Positions 25,130 through 33,799 of a DNA stretch of 64,000 nucleotides are shown in pieces. Each line of letters opens with the position of its first letter. Position 1 is the stretch's first letter. The notes beneath the pieces were generated by a model, which ran no database searches, was not told the DNA's origin, and worked only from the letters and a program-made list of their open reading frames with translations. The DNA comes from CBDAQD01 sp965275905 (GTDB lineage: Bacteria > Pseudomonadota > Alphaproteobacteria > Rhizobiales > JAJFHC01). Made by a program: the position numbers and the translations under genes. The DNA lies in NCBI GenBank assembly GCA_965275905.1, contig CBDHYJ010000077.1, positions 62,001-126,000 of the forward strand, in the 5' to 3' direction.

Positions 25130-26404
25130 TCAAGGACGCGTCGTCCCGGCTGCGCCCGACACGTGATCTGAATTTTCTTCGCACTCGCCAATCTTCTGCT
25201 CGAGGAAATGCCGCTCCGCGTCCGTAGGCTCCAATCGCAATGCCGCTTCGTAGGCCCGTTTTGCGTCCCGAAATCTCTCAAGCTCATGCAGGAAGCCGGC
25301 GCGCGCGGCATGAAACCAGCGGTAGTTCTCAAGCTCACGGCCGAGCGGTTCGAGCATCGCGAGCGCGGCCTCCGGTCCTTCGATGTTGGCCACCGCAGCC
25401 GCGTGGTTGAGCTTGACCACCGGTGTCGGCTCAAGGACGTAGAGGGCGGCATAGAGCTGTGACAGTTCCTGCCAATCGGCTTGCTCAGGCGCCTGTGCTC
25501 TCGCATGAACGGCGGCAATCGCTGCCTGGATCTGATACGGACCCGGCGCCCCGTGGCGCCACGCTTTCTCAAGCAGTGAATCCGCTTCGGCAATCATTTC
25601 GTGATCCCAGAGGCTGCGGTCCTGTTCCTCGAGGCGGACAATGTGGCCCTGATCATTCAGCCGGGCATGGCGCCGTGAATGCTGAAAGAGAAACAGGGCC
25701 AGCAGCCCCATCATCTCGCTCATTCCGGGAAACAGGTTGAGCAACAGGCGTGCGAGACGGATCGCCTCTTCGCATAACGGCAACCTGATCTGGATGTCCC
25801 CGGAACTTGCGGACCAGCCTTCGTTGAAGAGCAGATAGAGCATCATCGACACGGTCCGGAAGCGCTTCAGACGCTCCTTCAGGTCCGGCGTCTCGAACGG
25901 CACGTCAGCCCTGGCGACGGCCCGCTTCGCGCGCGTGATGCGCTGTTCCATGGTCTTCGGCCTTACAAGGAACGCGCTGGCAATCTCGTCGACGGACATG
26001 CCGGTCACGATCCGCAGGGCCAGGGCGAGCTGGTCCTGCGGGGTCAGGTTGGGATGGCAGCATATGAACAACAGGCGCAGGACATCGTCCCTCAGCCCGT
26101 CTTTGTCAATGTGATCGATATAGCCGTCTTCGGGCGTTTCGACAGGGTCGGTATCAGGCGGATTTGCCGCCGCCCTGTTCTTGCGGCGGATGATGTCGAG
26201 CCCGGCGTTCCGTCCGACCGTCAGCAGCCAGGCCAGCGGATCGTCGGGCACACCCCTATCGGGCCAGACCTTCACCGCGCGCAGGCAACTGGTTGCGAAC
26301 GCTTCCTCGGCAAGGTCCAGATCGCGCAGCTGCCGCGTCAGCGCTGCAATCGCCTTCGGACGGATTGCCGTGAACCGGGCTTCAAGCCATGCGTGATCGT
26401 TCAT
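25130..26404 (-). CDS. ECF sigma factor with long C-terminal TPR-like extension (ECF42-like)
   Basis: A 424-residue RNA polymerase sigma factor. Region 2 (ATSCLRAVKVWPDRGVPDDPLAWLLTVGRNAGLDIIRR) and region 4 (DQLALALRIVTGMSVDEIASAFLVRPKTMEQRITRAK) occupy residues 1-170; a helical, TPR-like C-terminal extension of about 200 residues follows. This form (DUF6596, ECF42-like) is characteristically encoded with a DGPF/YciI protein, which here precedes it by nine bases. There is no anti-sigma factor; the extension is thought to control activity in this family. Confidence 0.93.
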   Translation of the reverse strand: MNDHAWLEARFTAIRPKAIAALTRQLRDLDLAEEAFATSCLRAVKVWPDRGVPDDPLAWLLTVGRNAGLDIIRRKNRAAANPPDTDPVETPEDGYIDHIDKDGLRDDVLRLLFICCHPNLTPQDQLALALRIVTGMSVDEIASAFLVRPKTMEQRITRAKRAVARADVPFETPDLKERLKRFRTVSMMLYLLFNEGWSASSGDIQIRLPLCEEAIRLARLLLNLFPGMSEMMGLLALFLFQHSRRHARLNDQGHIVRLEEQDRSLWDHEMIAEADSLLEKAWRHGAPGPYQIQAAIAAVHARAQAPEQADWQELSQLYAALYVLEPTPVVKLNHAAAVANIEGPEAALAMLEPLGRELENYRWFHAARAGFLHELERFRDAKRAYEAALRLEPTDAERHFLEQKIGECEENSDHVSGAAGTTRP

Positions 26405-26413
26405 CTGTCCTGA

Positions 26414-26782
26414 TCAGCCGCCGAGAATGCCTCCGGCCCATGCAACCGGCCGGACCTCAAGCGTCGCATAGGGCGATGAAAGCATGGAGGCATATTCGAT
26501 CGCCTCTTCCAGATTCTCGCACTCAACCACGTAGAACCCGAGAAACCGCTCCTTGGTCTCCGCGAAGGGACCGTCCAGCACAAGCGGCTTCTGCGTTGCA
26601 CCGGCCGAATGCCGTACGGTGACGGCATTATTGACCGGCATAAGTTTGGCTGTCGCGAATTTCCCCTTTTCAGCCAGTTTCGCCTGCAGATCGTGATGCG
26701 TCGCCAGCACGGCGTTTTTCGTTTCCTCGGTCATGCTGTCGAGATCACAGTCATCGGAGTAAATCAGGATCGCGTAATGCAT
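26414..26782 (-). CDS. YciI/DGPF-domain protein, partner of ECF sigma factor
   Basis: A 122-residue YCII-related protein: start MHYAILIYSDD, the eponymous LVLDGPFAETKE motif and the ferredoxin-like end LEVRPVA. DGPF proteins accompany ECF42 sigma factors and are usually members of their regulon; no enzymatic role has been established. AAGGAGAAGACA precedes the ATG. Divergent from the ArsR gene across two shared operators. Confidence 0.94.
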   Translation of the reverse strand: MHYAILIYSDDCDLDSMTEETKNAVLATHHDLQAKLAEKGKFATAKLMPVNNAVTVRHSAGATQKPLVLDGPFAETKERFLGFYVVECENLEEAIEYASMLSSPYATLEVRPVAWAGGILGG

Positions 26783-26862
26783 TGTCTTCTCCTTGGTCGG
26801 ACGGGCTCCTCACCAGGACGATCGCGGACGTCGCGTCCCGACAACTGATACGAAAAATATTT

Positions 26863-26920
26863 AGTCAACCATTGAGTTGACTTTTTCCTTCCAGAGCTAT
26901 ACTCAACCATATAGTTGACT
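26863..26920. promoter_or_regulatory. Two inverted-repeat operators between DGPF/ECF and ArsR operons
   Basis: Two copies of the same 20-base dyad, 38 bases apart centre to centre: 26863-26882, AGTCAAC-N6-GTTGACT (perfect), and 26901-26920, ACTCAAC-N6-GTTGACT (one mismatch). For the ArsR gene, TTGACT (26877-26882) and TATACT (26898-26903) could serve as -35 and -10 with a short 15-base spacer, so the dyads overlap both elements. This is the arrangement expected for repression by the ArsR protein encoded directly downstream, probably in both directions. Confidence 0.75.
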
Positions 26921-26941
26921 GTCAAGACAAGAGCAGTGCCA

Positions 26942-27265
26942 ATGCAGAATCTCGACACCGTGTTCTCCGCCCTCAGCGATGGGACCCGCCGCGCGATCGT
27001 CGCCCGTCTTGCCGACGGCGAGACATCGCTTTCAGACCTGGCCGAACCGTTCGACATGTCCCAGACCGCGGTTTCGAAACACGTGCGGATTCTGTGCGAC
27101 GCCGGCCTCGTGCAACTCGAAAAACGGGGCCGCACCCGGCATTGCCGGCTCAACGCAGCGCCAATGAAAGACGCTGTCGACTGGCTCAACGGATATCACA
27201 AATTCTGGACCGAGCGCTTCGATGCTCTGGCCAGACACCTGGCAAACGACAAGGAGGCATCCTGA
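26942..27265 (+). CDS. ArsR-family winged-helix repressor
   Basis: A 107-residue regulator: MQNLDTVFSALSDGTRRAIVARLADGE (N-terminal helix region) then LSDLAEPFDMSQTAVSKHVRILCDAGLVQLEKRGRTRHCRLN, the helix-turn-helix and wing. The metal-binding Cys pair of classic ArsR is missing, so it belongs to the non-metal group usually paired with AHSA1 proteins. An upstream in-frame TTG (26915) would lie inside the operator and is unlikely. Its stop shares one base with the AHSA1 start. Confidence 0.94.
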   Translation: MQNLDTVFSALSDGTRRAIVARLADGETSLSDLAEPFDMSQTAVSKHVRILCDAGLVQLEKRGRTRHCRLNAAPMKDAVDWLNGYHKFWTERFDALARHLANDKEAS

Positions 27266-27723
27266 TGTACCTACAGACCGAACCGGGATCGGAACCGGTC
27301 GTCGTCGAGGGTCTGTTCAACGTCACGCCGGAGCGCATGTTCCGCGCCTGGACGACACCAGACGAAGTGATCCGGTGGTTCGGCCCCGCCCCGAACTCGC
27401 TCGTCGCCGCAGAAATCGACCTCAGGGTCGGCGGAAGGTGGCGCTTTGTGTTGGAGGACTCGCCGGAGAAGACGCGGCAGATCGAGGGCGAATACCTGGA
27501 AGTTGAAGAAAACCGCAGGCTCGTTTTCAGCTGGACCTTCGTCACGCAGTTGGCCGGCGGCGAGCCCGAGATTACCCACCCCTCAAGAGTCTCCGTGACC
27601 TTCACGCCCGACGGGGCCGCAACGCGCGTCGACCTCAGCCATGAGGCAATCCGCAGCGAGGACGGCCGGCTTGGCGTCGGCAGGGGCTGGGAAGCCTGCT
27701 TCACATCATTGCAAACGCTCTAA
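27265..27723 (+). CDS. AHSA1/SRPBCC-domain protein
   Basis: A 152-residue ligand-binding START-like protein (VVVEGLFNVTPERMFRAWTTPDEVIRWFGP, later RLVFSWTF and VSVTFTPDGAATRVDLSHE). It is translationally coupled to the ArsR gene (TGATG overlap, AAGGAGG upstream). SRPBCC proteins bind hydrophobic small molecules; a role as sensor or binder for the compound that relieves ArsR is plausible but inferred. Confidence 0.94.
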   Translation: MYLQTEPGSEPVVVEGLFNVTPERMFRAWTTPDEVIRWFGPAPNSLVAAEIDLRVGGRWRFVLEDSPEKTRQIEGEYLEVEENRRLVFSWTFVTQLAGGEPEITHPSRVSVTFTPDGAATRVDLSHEAIRSEDGRLGVGRGWEACFTSLQTL

Positions 27724-27750
27724 CCACCCCGTACTGGACAGGAGAATGTC

Positions 27751-28455
27751 ATGAGTTCCCGACACATTGCCTCACGCGAAGAATGGCTCGAAGCGCGCAA
27801 GGCGCTGCTGGCCGAGGAAAAAGCCTTTACCCGCCAGAAGGACAAGCTCTCGGCCAAGCGGCGCGAATTGCCATTGGTCAGGATCGATCAGGATTACCGC
27901 TTCAAAACCACCGAAGGCGAAAAGAGCCTGGGCGAGCTGTTCGGGTCCAAGAGCCAGTTGATCACTATTCATTTCATGTTCGCTGCGGACTGGCAGGAAG
28001 GATGCCCGAGCTGCTCGTTCTGGGCCGACACGTACAGCGGCACCGGCGCTCATCTGGCCGCACGTGACACCAGTCTTGTTGTCGTCTCCAACGCCCCACT
28101 CGATACCCTGCAGGCCTACAAGGAGAGAATGGGCTGGGAGTTTGACTGGGTGTCGGCGGAAGGCTCGAGCTTCAGTTCGGACTTCGGAGTCACGTTCCTC
28201 GACGAGGAGTCGTGCTCCAATCCGGAAGGCTACAATTTCGACAAGCTGCCATATGGCAACGAGAATCCCGGCGTCAGCGTATTCTCGAAACTCGACGACG
28301 GAACGATCTGTCACAGCTATTCGGCCTACGCCCGCGGCATGGAGATCTTCAACGGTGCGTATCATCTGCTCGACATGACGCCCAAGGGGCGCGACGAAGA
28401 CAACCTGTCCTTCACAATGGAGTGGATACGGCGCAGGGACCAGTACGAAGGCTGA
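27751..28455 (+). CDS. DUF899 thioredoxin-like family protein
   Basis: A 234-residue protein. Motifs: ASREEWLEARKALLAEEKAFTR, FMFAADWQEGCPSCSFWAD, and PGVSVFSKLDDGTICHSYSAYARGME, the pattern of the DUF899 family, which has a thioredoxin-like fold. The CPSC pair near residue 90 looks like a redox motif. Function is not established. AGGAGA precedes the ATG; it follows AHSA1 by 27 bases, so it is probably in the ArsR operon. Confidence 0.92.
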   Translation: MSSRHIASREEWLEARKALLAEEKAFTRQKDKLSAKRRELPLVRIDQDYRFKTTEGEKSLGELFGSKSQLITIHFMFAADWQEGCPSCSFWADTYSGTGAHLAARDTSLVVVSNAPLDTLQAYKERMGWEFDWVSAEGSSFSSDFGVTFLDEESCSNPEGYNFDKLPYGNENPGVSVFSKLDDGTICHSYSAYARGMEIFNGAYHLLDMTPKGRDEDNLSFTMEWIRRRDQYEG

Positions 28456-28527
28456 TCCGCGCGTTGACCGGGCCAGCCCGCCATGCAACCTATGCCGTGA
28501 CTCGCATTCAGCGTAACGGCGGAGGAT

Positions 28528-29712
28528 ATGGCTCAGGATCGTTTTCTCGTTGCAGGCGGCGGCATTGGCGGGCTCGCCGCCGCTCTCAGCCTTGCCAACG
28601 CGGGCAGGAGCGTCGTCGTCCTCGAACGCGCGGCGGAACTGGGCGAGATCGGCGCCGGCATCCAGATCGCGCCGAACGCGTTTCACTCCTTTGACGCCCT
28701 GGGCGTCGGCGACGAGGCCCGCGCCTGTGCCGTCTATATCGACAAACTCCGGCTGATGGACGCCGTCGGCGGCGAAGAGATTTGCCATATCCCGCTCGAC
28801 GAGCCGTTCCGGGACTATTTCGGCAACCCCTACGCGGTCGTGCACCGTGCCGATCTTCACGGGGTACTGCTCACCGCCTGCCGGAACAGCGATCTTATCC
28901 AGCTGCGAACGGAACATCGCGTTATCGCGTATCGTCAGGACGACGATGGAGTGACGGCGATCCTGTCAGGCAGAGAACCGATCAAGGGCATCGCCCTGAT
29001 CGGCGCGGACGGGCTCAACTCGGACATCCGCGCCCAGCTCATTGGTGACGGCCCGCCACGCGTTTCGGGCCACACCACTTACCGCTCTGTGATCCCCACC
29101 GAACGGATGCCCGAAGACCTGCGCTGGAATGCGGCGACGCTCTGGGCCGGACCGAAGTGCCACATCGTCCACTACCCGCTCAAGGGCTGGAAGGTTTTCA
29201 ATCTGGTCGTCACCTACCACAACGATGTCGAGGAAGCGGTCGCCGGCAAGCCTGTCAGCAAGGAAGAGGTCCGGGAGGGCTTCGAACACATCCATCCGCG
29301 CGCCCAGCAAATCATCGAGCACGGCGAAGATTGGAAACTCTGGGTGCTGTGCGACCGGGATCCGGTCGAGAACTGGGTCGACGGCAGAGTGACCCTGCTC
29401 GGCGATGCCGCACATCCCATGCTGCAGTATTTCGCGCAAGGCGCCTGCATGGCCCTCGAAGACGCCGTGTGCCTCGGGCATATGGTCGGAACGCACGACG
29501 ATCTGGGGACCGCGCTTGAAAAGTACCGCGCGCAGCGGTTTGTCCGGACGGCGCGCGTGCAACTGGGCTCCCGCCTGGTCGGCGATCACATCTACCATCC
29601 ATCCGGCGGCCGGGCCGCGCTGCGCAATGCCGTCATGTCGGCGAAGTCCCCGCAGCAATGGTTCGAGACTCTGGACTGGCTTTACGGCGGCACCGGTCTC
29701 GACGCGTCCTGA
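28528..29712 (+). CDS. FAD-dependent aromatic ring monooxygenase (3-hydroxybenzoate 6-hydroxylase/salicylate hydroxylase-like)
   Basis: A 394-residue group A flavoprotein monooxygenase: FAD Rossmann motif GGGIGGLAAALSLANAG at the N-terminus, DG motif (GADGLNSDIRAQL) and the second FAD motif GDAAHPMLQYFAQGACMALEDA. The latter is typical for 3-hydroxybenzoate 6-hydroxylase and salicylate 1-hydroxylase. It uses NAD(P)H and oxygen to hydroxylate an aromatic acid. It is convergent with the large catabolic operon at 29746 and may act in a related route, but no ring-cleavage dioxygenase is nearby. Confidence 0.92.
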   Translation: MAQDRFLVAGGGIGGLAAALSLANAGRSVVVLERAAELGEIGAGIQIAPNAFHSFDALGVGDEARACAVYIDKLRLMDAVGGEEICHIPLDEPFRDYFGNPYAVVHRADLHGVLLTACRNSDLIQLRTEHRVIAYRQDDDGVTAILSGREPIKGIALIGADGLNSDIRAQLIGDGPPRVSGHTTYRSVIPTERMPEDLRWNAATLWAGPKCHIVHYPLKGWKVFNLVVTYHNDVEEAVAGKPVSKEEVREGFEHIHPRAQQIIEHGEDWKLWVLCDRDPVENWVDGRVTLLGDAAHPMLQYFAQGACMALEDAVCLGHMVGTHDDLGTALEKYRAQRFVRTARVQLGSRLVGDHIYHPSGGRAALRNAVMSAKSPQQWFETLDWLYGGTGLDAS

Positions 29713-29745
29713 TCGACATCGGGTTGCCGCAATGGAGCAAGCCAT

Positions 29746-31137
29746 TCAGTTCGCCGAGGCAGCGGTCATCCCCGCAATCCGCCCTAACGTGACGGCGGTC
29801 AGGAGACCGTTTCCGGAAAGGTAGCCGGAGACATCCGGACCGGAGACGCCGCAGGCCGCCCCGCCTCCGGCATAGAGATTTGGCAGAGCGGTACCGTCAA
29901 GGCGCAGGACCCGGGCCTTGTCGTCGACCATGAGCCCGCCCTGGGTGTGGAACAGTGCACCGGTCACCCTGACCGCATGATAAGGCGGCTTCAACGCCGG
30001 CTTGGACGCGAAGTCACGGCCGAAAGGATCGCTTTCCCCGCCGTGCACCATGGCCTGGCAATGCTCGAGAGTTCTCTGCAGCGCATCTCCCGGGATTCCG
30101 GTAGCCGCAGCGAGTTCATCAGCGTCATTGCCGGTCCGCACTGCCCCCATCTCGTAAGCCGTCCGGTAGTCCTCGAACTGCGCGGCGATGTCGTGCAGGC
30201 GGCAGTCGAAGATGTTCCAGGCGACACCGCCGGGCTGGCCGATGACATGGACTGCCTGCTCCGAATAGCCGGCATGCTCGTTGGAAAAGCGCTCTCCGTT
30301 CGTATTGACCTGGATACCGCCCTCCATCATGAGCGCCCAGGTGACGAGAATGCCGTGGGGATGGGCAACCGAGCCGTGACCCTGATAGCCGGTGAGATGA
30401 TGGACCTGCGCACCCAGTGCCTGGCCCCAGCGCACGGCATCGCCCTGGTTGCCCGGATGCCCAAAGTAGAGCGCGCCGGCCATCTCCGGGATGTGCTCTG
30501 CAACCATGGCCGGGTTGCCGCCATAGCCGTTGCAGGCAAGCACGAGGGCGCGGCAGCTTATGTTTTCCTCGGATCCGTCGGGCCGGGTGACACGAACACC
30601 CTTCACCTCGTCGCCCGCCACGTACAGGCCCGTGACATGTGCATCGGTCGCCAGAGGGACGCTCGCCGCCTCCGCAGCAGCCACAAAGCCCGCCATCAGG
30701 GCAGCACCGGTCCGGTCCGGCACCGCATGCATGCGATGCCTGCTGTGACCCGGATAGAGGAAGTCATCGAGCACGATCCACTCCAGGCCATGTTCGTCCG
30801 CCAGCCACTCCAGCGTTGGTCCGGACGCTGCTGCGACGCAGTCGACAATATGTTGAACGGCCCTGCCGTGCGCCTTGTGCTGAATGTCGTCTGCGAGCAG
30901 AGCGGCGGAGTCCTCTATCTCCCGTTCGGTCTGAAATCGTGTCGGCGCTGCCGGGATGAAACCGGATGAGAGCGCCGTCGACCCGGACGGGCTCGGGTCT
31001 CTTTCGAGAACAAGCACATCGGCGCCGCTGTCGGTGGCGGCAAGTGCTGCGACAAGCCCGCAGGCCCCTGCCCCGATGATCAGAACCTGGCTTTCGGCCT
31101 CGAAATGCACGCCCGACGCATCGAGAATTTCACTCAT
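29746..31137 (-). CDS. FAD-dependent oxidoreductase, fumarate reductase/tricarballylate dehydrogenase-like flavoprotein
   Basis: A 463-residue flavoprotein with GAGACGLVAALAATDSGADVLVLER (FAD binding, residues 20-46), SGSTALSSGF (active-site loop start) and the C-terminal FAD segment LYAGGGAACGVSGPDVSGYLSGNGLLTA. This is the layout of soluble fumarate reductase-type flavoproteins, which oxidise or reduce C-C bonds next to carboxylates. It is the last gene of the long coupled operon and overlaps its neighbour by four bases. By context it may saturate or desaturate an unsaturated acid intermediate. Exact reaction unknown. Confidence 0.92.
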   Translation of the reverse strand: MSEILDASGVHFEAESQVLIIGAGACGLVAALAATDSGADVLVLERDPSPSGSTALSSGFIPAAPTRFQTEREIEDSAALLADDIQHKAHGRAVQHIVDCVAAASGPTLEWLADEHGLEWIVLDDFLYPGHSRHRMHAVPDRTGAALMAGFVAAAEAASVPLATDAHVTGLYVAGDEVKGVRVTRPDGSEENISCRALVLACNGYGGNPAMVAEHIPEMAGALYFGHPGNQGDAVRWGQALGAQVHHLTGYQGHGSVAHPHGILVTWALMMEGGIQVNTNGERFSNEHAGYSEQAVHVIGQPGGVAWNIFDCRLHDIAAQFEDYRTAYEMGAVRTGNDADELAAATGIPGDALQRTLEHCQAMVHGGESDPFGRDFASKPALKPPYHAVRVTGALFHTQGGLMVDDKARVLRLDGTALPNLYAGGGAACGVSGPDVSGYLSGNGLLTAVTLGRIAGMTAASAN

Positions 31138-31748
31138 GACGACTTCAGAAGGTTTACCGCGTCGTCGCAGGACATGACGGTCGCCACCGTCGAGAGATCG
31201 GCAATCGCGGTTCGATGTGTCTCGTCTGAGAAAGCGCCGCAGCCGTCTTCTAGAACGAATGTATGGAAATCCCGGACGTGGGCGTCACGAACCGTCGAGG
31301 CGACGCCGCCATTGGTGACGATGCCGGCGACCATCAGCGTTTCGATGCCGGCACGGCGCAACACCCATTCCATTCGCGTCATGTAGAACGCCGAATAGGC
31401 AACTTTTTCGACTGTGATATCAGCAGGTTGCAGCTCGTCGACGAGCTGATGCCCCCAGGCACCGGGCGCAAAATCGCCCTTGCCCAGAAACGGCCGCAGC
31501 TCGCGGAGATGCTCGGAGATGAACGGTTCGCCGCCCTTGCCCGGCACCAGGGTGAACTGGGTCGAGACAACCCAGCCCCCGCCTGCGCGCACCGCGTCTG
31601 CAACCGGCTTGACCACCGCCGGCAGACCGGCAATCTGTTGGGCGGTCTGCCCGGCCCGGCCATAGGCACCCTCAGGATGCAGAAAGTCGTTCTGCAGATC
31701 GACAATCAGCAATGCCGTCGATGCAGGTGTAAGCTGATTTGCGGTCAT
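31134..31748 (-). CDS. Isochorismatase-like hydrolase lacking the usual nucleophilic Cys
   Basis: A 204-residue alpha/beta isochorismatase-fold protein. The catalytic Asp (LLIVDLQNDFL) and Lys region (TVEKVAYSAFYMT) are present. The position of the usual Cys (pattern T-D-V-C-V in amidases) reads T-N-G-G-V in AGIVTNGGVASTVRDA, so no nucleophilic Cys. True isochorismatases such as PhzD also have Gly there. It therefore may not be a classic maleamate/nicotinamide amidase. Four-base overlaps with genes on both sides place it firmly in the operon between HyuA and the flavoprotein. Confidence 0.92.
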   Translation of the reverse strand: MTANQLTPASTALLIVDLQNDFLHPEGAYGRAGQTAQQIAGLPAVVKPVADAVRAGGGWVVSTQFTLVPGKGGEPFISEHLRELRPFLGKGDFAPGAWGHQLVDELQPADITVEKVAYSAFYMTRMEWVLRRAGIETLMVAGIVTNGGVASTVRDAHVRDFHTFVLEDGCGAFSDETHRTAIADLSTVATVMSCDDAVNLLKSS

Positions 31749-33799
31749 GGTGCCTCCTTCCTGGTCATGATCAGGTTACCGTAGGCATCAACACGGGCCC
31801 TCAGTCCCGGGTCTATGAAGATCGTGGTATCGGACTGCTCCGCGAGCGCGGGGCCTTCGATCTCCACACCGACCGGCAGATCAAGCCGCTCGTAGACCGT
31901 TGCTTCGTGCCACCCGCCGTCTGCCCAGATTTTGCGGGAGCCCAGAACGCAGTCCCCGACCGTCTTGCTCGAGGACGGTGCGAGAACCGAAAGATCGAAC
32001 TTGGGGCGCCGGCCGACCACGGCGACCCGAAGGTTCATGACTCGTATAGGAATGCCCTCCAGGAGCCGACCGTATGCGTTCCGATAGGCCGTTTCAAAGG
32101 CGTCCCGGATGATCGGTACTGTGAGACCCGCCTCTGGAACCGAAATCGGTACGGCCACCGTATGAGTCTGCCCGAGATAGAGCATATCCAGTTCATAGAG
32201 CTTGTCGGTCCGTTCGATTTTCGCGCGGGACTGATCAAGGGTGCCTGTGGCTTCTTCGGCAAGCCCCGTCATGCGCGCGCCCAGCGCACCCGCATCGATT
32301 CCGTCCAGCATGCTGTTGACCGTCTGCACCACATCGTGACGCATGTCGGCCACGACACAGCCGAGAGCCGAGGTGACACCCGGATAGCGTGGTACGATGG
32401 CCGCGGCCAGTCCGATATCGTTCATCAGCGCGCCGGTGTGCAGGGCACCACCGCCGCCGAAAGGCATCGCGGCAAAACGCTTCGGGTCATGACCGCGCTC
32501 GATGGAGATCAGTCGGATCGCGCCGGCCATCTTGGCATTGGCGACCCGGATGACGGCCTCCGCAGCCTCCATTGTTTCAAGGCCCAGCGGCCCGCCGACA
32601 TGCCGGTCGATGGCGGCCATTGCCCCGTCAACATCGAGGCGTTCCAGCTTGCCGCCGATGGGCCGGTCCGGGTTGATCCGGCCGAGAACAACATTGGCGT
32701 CCGTGACAGTCGGGCGATCGTTGCCGAGGCCGTAGGCTACGGGTCCCGGGTCGGAGCCGGCACTTTCCGGCCCGACCTCAAGCAGTCCGCCTTCGTCGAT
32801 ATGAGCGATCGACCCGCCGCCAGCGCCGATTGTGGTGATCTCGATCATGGGCGTGCGCACGACCATGCCGAAATCGATCTGGCTCTGGGCCGCCAAAGCG
32901 CTGGTTCCATCGGCAACCAGCGACACATCGAATGACGTGCCGCCCATGTCGCAGGTGATGACGTTCCCGAAACCGGCGGCTTCGGCAATCGTCTGGGCCG
33001 CGATCACGCCGGCCGCAGGACCGGACAGCGCGGTTCGAACCGGAAGGCTCTTGGCCATCTCGACGTCCATCACCCCGCCGTTGGACTGGACAATCAGGAT
33101 CTCGCCCCCGCTATCCTTGTCGCGCAGGCCGGTCTGCAACCTGTCCAGATAGCGGGCGACAACCGGCTGCAGGTAGGCATTGAGCGTCGCTGTCGAGCAG
33201 CGCTCGAATTCGCGGATTTCCGGCAGAATCTCGGTCGCGGCGGTAACGTAGGGGTTGGGCCAGATCTCGCGGATCGCTGCCGCTGCCCGTCTTTCGTTTT
33301 CGGGATTGGCATAGCCGTTGACGAAGAAGATGCAGACCGCGTCGCAGCCCTTATCGAGCAGCATCCGCGCGGCCGCCCTCACCTCGTCGAGAGCGACCGG
33401 CTGGCGGACCGTGCCGTCGGCCAGGGTGCGTTCCGTCACCTCAAGGCGCAGGTCGCGTGGGACGACGGGCTCGAACATGCCCCAGAGCCCCCACGTCGTC
33501 GGCCGGTCGCGGCGGCGCATTTCCAGGACGTCCCGGAAACCCACTGTCGTGATGATGCCCGTGCGTGCGCCCTTGCGCTCCAGCAGCGCGTTCGTGCCCA
33601 CCGTGGTGCCGTGAACGACCGTCGCGATTTCGGCGAATGCGCCGACGCTCTCTGAGATCCCGTTTACGAAGCCTTCGGACTGATCCTGCGGCGTCGACGG
33701 CACCTTGGCGGCCACAACAGCATCGGTCTCTTCATCCAGAACGAACACGTCCGTGAACGTGCCGCCGACGTCGACGCCAATGACCTTGCTGCCGGTCAT
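31745..33799 (-). CDS. Hydantoinase/oxoprolinase A-type subunit (HyuA family)
   Basis: A 684-residue protein: IGVDVGGTFTDVFVLDE is the N-terminal ATP-binding motif; the hydantoinase A core includes GPAAGVIAAQTIAEAAGFGNVITCDMGGTSFDVSLV. The family performs ATP-dependent opening of lactam/imide rings (5-oxoproline, N-methylhydantoin) or carboxylates acetone/acetophenone with its B subunit. It is coupled (four-base overlap) to the HyuB gene before it and to the isochorismatase-like gene after it. Ring substrate is not readable; the neighbours suggest an imide or lactam that yields a dicarboxylate. Confidence 0.95.
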   Translation of the reverse strand: MTGSKVIGVDVGGTFTDVFVLDEETDAVVAAKVPSTPQDQSEGFVNGISESVGAFAEIATVVHGTTVGTNALLERKGARTGIITTVGFRDVLEMRRRDRPTTWGLWGMFEPVVPRDLRLEVTERTLADGTVRQPVALDEVRAAARMLLDKGCDAVCIFFVNGYANPENERRAAAAIREIWPNPYVTAATEILPEIREFERCSTATLNAYLQPVVARYLDRLQTGLRDKDSGGEILIVQSNGGVMDVEMAKSLPVRTALSGPAAGVIAAQTIAEAAGFGNVITCDMGGTSFDVSLVADGTSALAAQSQIDFGMVVRTPMIEITTIGAGGGSIAHIDEGGLLEVGPESAGSDPGPVAYGLGNDRPTVTDANVVLGRINPDRPIGGKLERLDVDGAMAAIDRHVGGPLGLETMEAAEAVIRVANAKMAGAIRLISIERGHDPKRFAAMPFGGGGALHTGALMNDIGLAAAIVPRYPGVTSALGCVVADMRHDVVQTVNSMLDGIDAGALGARMTGLAEEATGTLDQSRAKIERTDKLYELDMLYLGQTHTVAVPISVPEAGLTVPIIRDAFETAYRNAYGRLLEGIPIRVMNLRVAVVGRRPKFDLSVLAPSSSKTVGDCVLGSRKIWADGGWHEATVYERLDLPVGVEIEGPALAEQSDTTIFIDPGLRARVDAYGNLIMTRKEAP

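Noticed and set aside
31134..31748. Naming it nicotinamidase or maleamate amidase (nicF)
   Set aside because: The nucleophilic Cys of those enzymes is replaced by Gly, so the name is not supported.
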